From Lentzea jiangxiensis (GTDB lineage: Bacteria > Actinomycetota > Actinomycetes > Mycobacteriales > Pseudonocardiaceae): a stretch of DNA of 64,000 nucleotides. The notes under the pieces are model-generated. The model was not told the origin of the DNA. It made no database searches and worked only from the letters and a program-made list of their open reading frames with translations. Where the stretch lies: assembly GCF_900104175.1 (NCBI RefSeq), contig NZ_FNIX01000005.1:430251-494250 (forward strand), read 5' to 3'. The position numbers were made by a program, and so were the translations under genes. Shown in pieces: positions 58,615 through 64,000 of the stretch (position 1 is the stretch's first letter; every line of letters starts with the position of its first letter).

Positions 58615-59079
58615 ATGAGTGAGGCCCTGAACCCCGCAGCGCTGCTGCCGCACCTCATGCAGCTGGGCACCGTGCTCAACCGCAGCCAGCTGGTCGAGCG
58701 GGCGATGGAGCAGGTCGGTGTACCCCTGGAACGACCTGGCCTGACGGTGCTCATCACCCTGCGCATGGCCGGGCAGCCCCTGAGGGTCGGGGAGATCGCC
58801 GCGCGGATGCAGGTCGTCGGCCCGCACGTCACGCGGCTCCTGCACGACCTCGAACGCACCGGCCTCGTCCAGCGCGTCACCGATCCGACCGACCAGCGCG
58901 CGCGCCTGATCGAGCTGACCGGCTCCGGGGCCGCCGCGGCCGGCCGTTACCTGGAGGCGGTGCTCGGCTGGTTCACGGGCGCGATCGCCGACTGGCCGGA
59001 GGAGGACCAGCAGACGTTCGGGCGGCTGCTCGGCCGCTTCGTGGACGACCTCCGGGCGCGGATGGACGACCTCGGCTGA
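58615..59079 (+). CDS. MarR-family transcriptional regulator
   Basis: 154 aa from ATG 58615. Winged helix (VGEIAARMQVVGPHVTRLLHDLERTGLVQRVTDPTDQRARLIELTG) is typical. No Cys pair is seen, so phenolic or drug ligands are more likely than oxidation. It is divergent from the FAD/PhzF operon, with a palindrome over its own promoter. Confidence 0.92.
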   Translation: MSEALNPAALLPHLMQLGTVLNRSQLVERAMEQVGVPLERPGLTVLITLRMAGQPLRVGEIAARMQVVGPHVTRLLHDLERTGLVQRVTDPTDQRARLIELTGSGAAAAGRYLEAVLGWFTGAIADWPEEDQQTFGRLLGRFVDDLRARMDDLG

Positions 59080-59296
59080 CCGGACGAACCCCGTCGCGCG
59101 GGACAGGTGCTGCGGGAACCCCGCACACCCAGGACCTGGGAATGGTCCCTCCGTAGTCGTCCTGCGGTGGCGGGGGCAATGGTGCCGCGCAACGTCCGCG
59201 CGCCGGGCGAGGTGTAGCCCGCACACGTGGTGCTGCCCATTCGCCGGCTCCTAACCTCGGAAGCCATGTCCTGCCTGCAATGACGGAGGCGAACAC

Positions 59297-60526
59297 ATGC
59301 GTCCGAGGAACGTGGTCCTGGCTCTGGCGGCCGCCACCGGCCTGGCCGCCGCATCCCTGTCGATCTCGCTGGCGGCCGTCCCGCCACCGCAGTCCGGCTC
59401 GCTCACCAAGTACGACGTCACCGGCACCTACGTCAGCGGGTTGTCGTCCGGCGGCTTCATGGCGAACCAGCTCCACGTCGCGTACTCGAGCGTCTTCCAG
59501 GGCGCGGGCATCTTCTCCGCCGGTGCCTACGACTGCGCGCAGAACCACCTCAACACCGCCCTGCTCGCGTGCATGGACACCTTCCAGGCCCGCAAGACGC
59601 CGGCGGAGCTGGAGCAGCTCACCCGCACGCGCGCCTCGGCCGGGTCCGTCGACCCACCGCAGAACCTGTCGGGCGATCCCGTGTGGCTCTTCCACGGCAG
59701 TGCCGACGACACGGTCGACCGGGCGGTGAACGACGATCTCGCCACCTACTACCGCGACTTCGGGGCGCGGGTCGTGTACGACAACACCACCGCGGCGGGC
59801 CACGCGTGGATCAGCCCGATCGGCCCGAACGCCTGCGGCACCTCGACTTCGCCGTACGTCAACAGGTGCGGCACCACCGACCCGGTGAAGGAGATGCTCA
59901 CGCACCTCTTCGGACGGGTGAACCCGGCCGCTTCCGCGGTGTCCGGCAGGCTGGTCCAGTTCGACCAGAACACCCACGCGCCGGGCGGCAACGCGGCGGC
60001 GATCAGCATGGGTCGCGAGGGCTTCGCGTACGTGCCGAGGTCGTGCGAAACGGGGCCCTGCAAGCTGATGGTGACCCTGCACGGGTGCTACCAGTACTTC
60101 GGGCTGATCGGCAACGCGTTGCTGGACAAGGCCTATCTCAACGAGTACGCCGACACCAACAACATGATCGTGCTCTACCCGCAGGCCACCACGATGACCG
60201 GGAACCCGCGCGGCTGCTGGGACTGGTGGGGCTACCAGTCCGCGCGGTACCCGCTCAAGACCGGTCCGCAGATGACGGCCGTGGTGAACATGGTCAGGGC
60301 GCTGTCCGGCGGCACTCCCACCACGCCGCCCACGACCACGACCACCACTCCGCCGACCTCGCAGTGCGTCACCGCGAGCAACTACGCCCACACCGTCGCG
60401 GGCCGCGCCTACGCCAACCTGGGGCAGACCTACGCGCTGGGCTCGAACCAGCCGCTGGGGTTGTGGAACACCTTCACCACCAGCGCGATCCGGCAGACCT
60501 CACCGAACCACTGGGTGAAGTGCTGA
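59297..60526 (+). CDS. Secreted PHB-depolymerase-like esterase
   Basis: 409 aa from ATG 59297 (GGAGG at 8 bases). A signal peptide of ~27 aa is followed by the depolymerase core: lipase box GLSSGGFMA, Asp in GSADDTVD and His in AAGHAWIS. GCYQYFG lies later, and Cys pairs suggest disulfides. A PTTPPTTTTTTPP linker leads to a ~60-aa C-terminal tail. It should hydrolyse poly-3-hydroxybutyrate oligomers or related esters outside the cell. A 32-base palindromic terminator follows. Confidence 0.82.
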   Translation: MRPRNVVLALAAATGLAAASLSISLAAVPPPQSGSLTKYDVTGTYVSGLSSGGFMANQLHVAYSSVFQGAGIFSAGAYDCAQNHLNTALLACMDTFQARKTPAELEQLTRTRASAGSVDPPQNLSGDPVWLFHGSADDTVDRAVNDDLATYYRDFGARVVYDNTTAAGHAWISPIGPNACGTSTSPYVNRCGTTDPVKEMLTHLFGRVNPAASAVSGRLVQFDQNTHAPGGNAAAISMGREGFAYVPRSCETGPCKLMVTLHGCYQYFGLIGNALLDKAYLNEYADTNNMIVLYPQATTMTGNPRGCWDWWGYQSARYPLKTGPQMTAVVNMVRALSGGTPTTPPTTTTTTPPTSQCVTASNYAHTVAGRAYANLGQTYALGSNQPLGLWNTFTTSAIRQTSPNHWVKC

Positions 60527-60540
60527 CCGGCGCGTGAGTT

Positions 60541-60572
60541 CCGGGGGTGGCGGTGCGCACCGCCACCCCCGG
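60541..60572. terminator. Perfect 32-base palindromic terminator
   Basis: CCGGGGGTGGCGGTGC pairs with GCACCGCCACCCCCGG. It sits between the convergent esterase and GH114 genes. Confidence 0.8.
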
Positions 60573-60580
60573 CGGCCGGC

Positions 60581-61414
60581 TCAGCAGTGGTCGAACGCGT
60601 ACTCGGAGTCGTCCGGCCCGACCAGGTAGCGGTCGCGCAACGTCGTCGTGGCCGGGGTGTCCGGGTCGTCGCAGACGTCCTCGAACGTGCCGCGCAGGTC
60701 GTCGGTGTACTCGATGTCCATCACGTGCGAGCCGTACACGTCCGAATAGGACGAGCACTCCTCCCAGCGGTGGCACTCCTCGGAGACCGCGAAGTCGAAC
60801 CCGACCTCGGTGCGTCCGCGGTAGGCCTGCTCGGCGGAGTTCTTCTGGCCGATCGCGAGGTTCTTGCCGTGCGCGCGGTCGGCGAGCAGCTTCGCGTAGG
60901 CGAGGTTGTTGTTCACGCTCAGCTTGCCGCGGGAGCGCAGGTAGGAGTCGAGGTTGTCGACCTCGACCGCCTTGAAGCCCTTGGCCGCGCACCGGTCGAT
61001 CGTGGCGCCGATGATCGAGGCGAGCTCGGTGCGCTTCGCGGCCGTCGAGGTGTCGAGCAGGAGCTCGTCCGGCCAGTTCGGGTCGGTGATCGGCCTGCCG
61101 GAGGAGTCCTTGAGCACCAGGTGGCCGCGCTGGTTCAGCCAGACGGCGCGGTCACCGGGCTGGCTCTGGAACCCGTTGACGTAGCAGATGGTGTAGATGC
61201 CCGGTGCGGGCGACGCGGTGCTGTCGCGCGTCACCAGGTTCACGCCGCCGGGCGGGGTGTAGGCGGTGCCGAGCTGGTAGTCGAGCACCGCGCCGACCGG
61301 GGGGAGCTCGACCGCGGCCGCGTGGCTCGCCGGGGTCAGCGGTCCGGCGACGCACGCCGCGGCGGCGACCGCGGCGAGCGCGGTCCGGGTGAGGGCGCGC
61401 GCAGGGGATGTCAT
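60581..61414 (-). CDS. GH114 (endo-alpha-1,4-polygalactosaminidase-like) secreted protein
   Basis: 277 aa from ATG 61414, with GGAG at 10 bases. The signal peptide ends at ASHA. Body features of GH114: VGAVLDYQLGTAY, GIYTICYVNGFQSQPGD, FKAVEVDNLDSYLR (a conserved Asp-Asn acid cluster), AIGQKNSAE and FAVSEECHRWEEC. The family breaks down galactosamine polymers, and the fold is a TIM barrel. It is single-domain. The upstream gap holds nothing notable. Confidence 0.8.
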   Translation of the reverse strand: MTSPARALTRTALAAVAAAACVAGPLTPASHAAAVELPPVGAVLDYQLGTAYTPPGGVNLVTRDSTASPAPGIYTICYVNGFQSQPGDRAVWLNQRGHLVLKDSSGRPITDPNWPDELLLDTSTAAKRTELASIIGATIDRCAAKGFKAVEVDNLDSYLRSRGKLSVNNNLAYAKLLADRAHGKNLAIGQKNSAEQAYRGRTEVGFDFAVSEECHRWEECSSYSDVYGSHVMDIEYTDDLRGTFEDVCDDPDTPATTTLRDRYLVGPDDSEYAFDHC

Positions 61415-61729
61415 AAGCGCCAAACTCCTTCATCGCTCACAGGTGGTTCAGTGCGGGCGACCCTAGCCACGGAGGCCTCGGAGGGGCCAGAAAGCGATCT
61501 CAATCGGTCACGGCCCTCGCGCCTTCGAGCTGTCCGGGACTGATCACGAGCGGCCCGCCTCCTCACCACCACGAGGTCGCTGGAGGTCGTGACGAACGCG
61601 CTCCACACGGCTTCCGGCCTCTGCCCGAGGCCCACGATCGACCTCCTCGCCACCGGCGGGCGTGGAGGTCGTCGTCGCCTGATCGGAGACCGGGCCAATC
61701 TGGTCGGTGGCCCGTTCCGAACCAGAGGT

Positions 61730-63235
61730 GTGAAGGCAACACGATCCATCCTCATCGGCTTGGTGTCGGTGGCCGCGGCGCTGGCGGCGGGACACCTCGT
61801 CGCGGGACTCGTGAGCCCGCTGGCCTCGCCGTTCCTGGCGGTCGGCAACACCGCGATCGACCTGACACCGCACCCGGTCAAGGACTTCGCTATCCGCGCG
61901 TTCGGCGAGAACGACAAGGTGGTGCTGCTCGCGGGCATGGCCGTCGTGCTCGTCGCGCTCGGTGTGGTGGCGGGCCTGCTGTCGCGGCGCAGCCCGTGGC
62001 CGGGCACCGCCCTCGCCGGCGCGCTCGGGCTGCTCGGGGTCGCCGCGGTGCTGGCCCGGCCCACCTCGACCACGTGGGCGGTGCTGGCGCCGTTGGCGAG
62101 CCTGGTCGTCGGTGTCGCCGCTTTCCGCTGGCTGTGGGCCCAGGCGCCCGCTGCCGCGCCGGCGCAGGACAGGCGGCGTTTTCTGATCTCCACGGCGGCG
62201 ATCGCGGCCGGGGCGGGTGTCGCGGCGGTGGGCGGTCAGTTCCTCGCCGGGCGGGTGGACGTCGAGGCGTCCCGGCGCGGCATCACGCTGCGGCCGGGGC
62301 GGAAGGCGCCGGAGATCCCGTTCGGCGCCGACTTCACGCGCGAGGGCACCCCGCCGTTCCTGACGCCGAACGAGAAGTTCTACCGCGTGGACACCGCGCT
62401 CAGCATTCCCCGCCTGCGTGCGGAGGACTGGCGGATGCGGGTGCACGGCATGGTGGACAACGAGATGGTGCTCACCTACGACGACCTGCTGCGGCGGCCG
62501 TTGGTGGAGAAGACCATCACGCTCGTGTGCGTGTCCAACGAGGTCGGTGGCCCGTACATCTCGACGTCGAACTTCATCGGGGTCGACCTGGCGGAGCTGT
62601 TGCGGGAGGCGGGGGTGCGGCCCGGTGCCGACCAGCTCGCGACGCGCAGCGTGGACGGCTGGACGTGCGGCACGCCGGTCGCCTCGATCATGGCACCCGG
62701 CTCGAACGCCTTGCTGGCCGTCGGGATGAACGGTGAGCCGTTGCCGCTGGAGCGCGGGTTCCCGGTCCGGATGGTGGTTCCCGGTCTCTACGGGTACGTC
62801 TCCGCGACGAAGTGGCTGGTGGACATGGAACTCACCACCTTCGACGCGTTCGACCCGTACTGGGCGGAGCGCGGCTGGGCGAAGAAGGCACCGGTCAAGG
62901 TGATGTCCAGGATCGACCGGCCGAAGTCCTTCGAACGGGTGCCGGTGGGCAGGTTCGTCGTCGCGGGCATCGCGTGGGCCCAGCACCTGGGCGTCGACGA
63001 GGTCGAGGTCAGGGTCGACGGCGGGCCGTGGCAGCAGGCGACGCTCGCCACCGAGGTCAACGTCGACACGTGGCGCATGTGGCGCATCGAGCTGGATCTG
63101 CGGGAGGGCAACCACACCGTGGAATGCCGTGCCACCGACCGCAACGGCTACACGCAGACCAACGAGCGTGCCGCGCCGATTCCGGACGGTGCCACCGGCT
63201 GGCACTCGATGGTGTTCACGTCGGTGGCCGGCTGA
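61730..63235 (+). CDS. Sulfite-oxidase-type molybdopterin oxidoreductase with N-terminal membrane helices
   Basis: 501 aa from GTG 61730; an ATG 141 bases upstream would add a charged tail and is less likely. Residues ~1-140 carry about four TM helices, then a [14 protein letters not shown] block (Tat-like, internal). Residues ~190-390 are the Mo-bisPGD/MPT fold with the Mo-ligand Cys in [13 protein letters not shown]-terminal Ig-like Mo-co dimerisation domain (~400-501) follows. This is the membrane-anchored YedY-like layout, acting on sulfite or methionine sulfoxide-like substrates. Confidence 0.85.
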   Translation: MKATRSILIGLVSVAAALAAGHLVAGLVSPLASPFLAVGNTAIDLTPHPVKDFAIRAFGENDKVVLLAGMAVVLVALGVVAGLLSRRSPWPGTALAGALGLLGVAAVLARPTSTTWAVLAPLASLVVGVAAFRWLWAQAPAAAPAQDRRRFLISTAAIAAGAGVAAVGGQFLAGRVDVEASRRGITLRPGRKAPEIPFGADFTREGTPPFLTPNEKFYRVDTALSIPRLRAEDWRMRVHGMVDNEMVLTYDDLLRRPLVEKTITLVCVSNEVGGPYISTSNFIGVDLAELLREAGVRPGADQLATRSVDGWTCGTPVASIMAPGSNALLAVGMNGEPLPLERGFPVRMVVPGLYGYVSATKWLVDMELTTFDAFDPYWAERGWAKKAPVKVMSRIDRPKSFERVPVGRFVVAGIAWAQHLGVDEVEVRVDGGPWQQATLATEVNVDTWRMWRIELDLREGNHTVECRATDRNGYTQTNERAAPIPDGATGWHSMVFTSVAG

Positions 63236-63506
63236 CCGGTCACCGCAGCCCGCGCTGAGAGGCCTGACCGCAGGAACACCGGACGGCGAACGGAGTTCGC
63301 CGTCGTCGGGCAGGGTCGAGCCGGTGCGGTGCCGGTCCGGCTTCCAGATCCACAGTGGACTGCGGTTCCAGGTGGAACGTCACCGCAGGTCGCACGTAGC
63401 TCGCGGATCCGTTGGTAACAGAAGGATAACCACACCCATCCGCCCTCGGAGCGGTGCCGAATCACGAGCAACAGAAGTTCCACTCACCCCTTGGAGATGT
63501 CCCGTC
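63236..63506. other. Intergenic region with probable fasciclin promoter
   Basis: No gene is seen. GGATCCGTTGGTAACAGAAG near 63403-63422 might contain a sigma-factor site, but I cannot assign it. The fasciclin gene has GGAG 12 bases before its ATG. Confidence 0.3.
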
Positions 63507-64000
63507 ATGAACAAGACCGTCCGCAACACCGTCCTGGCCCTCGGCGCCGCCTCGCTCGCCCTGTTCGGCGCGGCGTGCGGCTCGGGCGACATGGCCAGCA
63601 GCAGCTCCACCACCACCACCACTACCTCGACGACCTCGATGGCCCCGTCGTCGTCGGCGATGGCGGATCCGGCCTCGAACCTCGTCGGTCCGGGTTGTGC
63701 CGACTACGCGAAGCAGGTGCCGTCCGGTGCCGGTTCCGTCTCGGGCATGGCCGCCGACCCGGTCGCCACCGCGGCGAGCAACAACCCGCTGCTCACGACG
63801 CTGGTGAGCGCGGTGTCGGGCAAGCTCAACCCGAAGGTGAACCTGGTCTCGACGCTCAACGGCGCGGAGTTCACGGTGTTCGCGCCGGTCGACTCGGCGT
63901 TCGCGAAGATCGACGCCGCGACGATCGAGAAGCTCAAGACCGACGACGCGCTGCTGACCAAGATCCTGACCTACCACGTGGTTCCCGGCCAGATCACGCC
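63507..64000 (+). CDS. Fasciclin-domain lipoprotein, partial (3' end off the right edge)
   Basis: ATG 63507, 164 codons seen. A lipoprotein signal ([12 protein letters not shown], lipobox Cys at residue 24) precedes a Ser/Thr-rich linker. A fasciclin domain from ~85 ([20 protein letters not shown], then [12 protein letters not shown]) follows, as in mycobacterial MPT70/MPT83 surface proteins. It probably serves in surface adhesion or wall contact. The remaining part is outside the window. Confidence 0.88.
   Translation, partial: MNKTVRNTVLALGAASLALFGAACGSGDMASSSSTTTTTTSTTSMAPSSSAMADPASNLVGPGCADYAKQVPSGAGSVSGMAADPVATAASNNPLLTTLVSAVSGKLNPKVNLVSTLNGAEFTVFAPVDSAFAKIDAATIEKLKTDDALLTKILTYHVVPGQIT

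Noticed and set aside
61589..61729. Upstream ATG start of the molybdoenzyme
   Set aside because: The added 47 residues are Arg/Gly-rich with no signal or domain; the GTG at 61730 starts directly before the first membrane helix.
1..64000. CRISPR arrays, insertion sequences, integrases or prophage
   Set aside because: No regularly spaced repeats, transposase, integrase or phage structural genes were found in reading the window.

Overview
The window is very GC-rich with dense, short-spaced, often stop/start-overlapping genes. SARP/NB-ARC regulators, GTG starts, lipoproteins with Thr-rich linkers, F5/8-type carbohydrate-active proteins, an excalibur protein and Zur/CobW zinc genes all point to a filamentous Actinomycetota chromosome. 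The closest fit is the Pseudonocardiaceae (Lentzea/Saccharothrix-like); the family assignment is inference. There is no sign of a plasmid, integrated phage or CRISPR. Large ORFs lying opposite almost every gene are GC-bias shadows and are left out.

Layout. 1-4.3 kb: leftward pair of exported carbohydrate-active proteins (a Tat-exported F5/8-domain protein cut by the window edge, and a GH97 enzyme with NEW3 and NPCBM domains). 4.4-5.2 kb: a permuted NlpC/P60-like protein and a divergent 52-aa membrane peptide. 5.2-5.7 kb: decayed DNA with an MFS C-terminal remnant. 5.8-8.0 kb: ArsR-type regulator plus TPR protein. 8.0-25.2 kb: the most interesting block, one leftward cassette of three tandem WGR-DUF4132 proteins, a MoxR-like AAA ATPase, a DUF5682 protein, a VWA (CoxE-like) protein and a SWIM zinc-finger protein. 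The last five genes overlap by 1-4 bases. Two of the three DUF4132 copies carry upstream TGTCAGAC-N8-TANNNT sites, which fit the LexA-independent (PafBC/RecA-NDp type) DNA-damage promoter.

25.2-27.3 kb: a GH13 alpha-glucosidase with two LacI-type operators, a tiny ORF with terminator, tRNA-Gln(CTG), tRNA-His(GTG) and a strange tRNA-like element. 27.3-32.6 kb: an inositol-monophosphatase-like protein with a lost metal ligand, an ArsR regulator with DUF1684, an APH-like kinase coupled to an excalibur membrane protein, and a LacI regulator. 32.7-37.1 kb: a SARP regulator and a MerR/SDR divergent pair. 37.5-41.2 kb: an ECF sigma factor fused to a zinc-finger/TM/extracellular tail, and a two-component system. 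41.4-46.0 kb: a complete CUT1 sugar ABC transporter whose first permease has an inserted extracellular beta-domain. 46.2-52.5 kb: an XRE/NB-ARC regulator, two GT87 mannosyltransferase-like proteins with a fragment of a third, and a zinc-regulated CobW (Mrf-like) gene beside a CobW remnant.

52.6-56.4 kb: DsbA-like protein, STAS, Smr, and a coupled PAS-GAF-PP2C phosphatase and B12-binding protein. 56.5-59.1 kb: PhzF and FAD monooxygenase operon divergent from a MarR regulator with palindromic operators. 59.3-64 kb: a secreted PHB-depolymerase-like esterase, a GH114 protein, a sulfite-oxidase-type molybdoenzyme and a fasciclin lipoprotein cut by the right edge.

The window is thus ordinary carbohydrate, regulatory and secretion gene content around one uncharacterised, probably stress-inducible, ATPase-VWA-WGR cassette.
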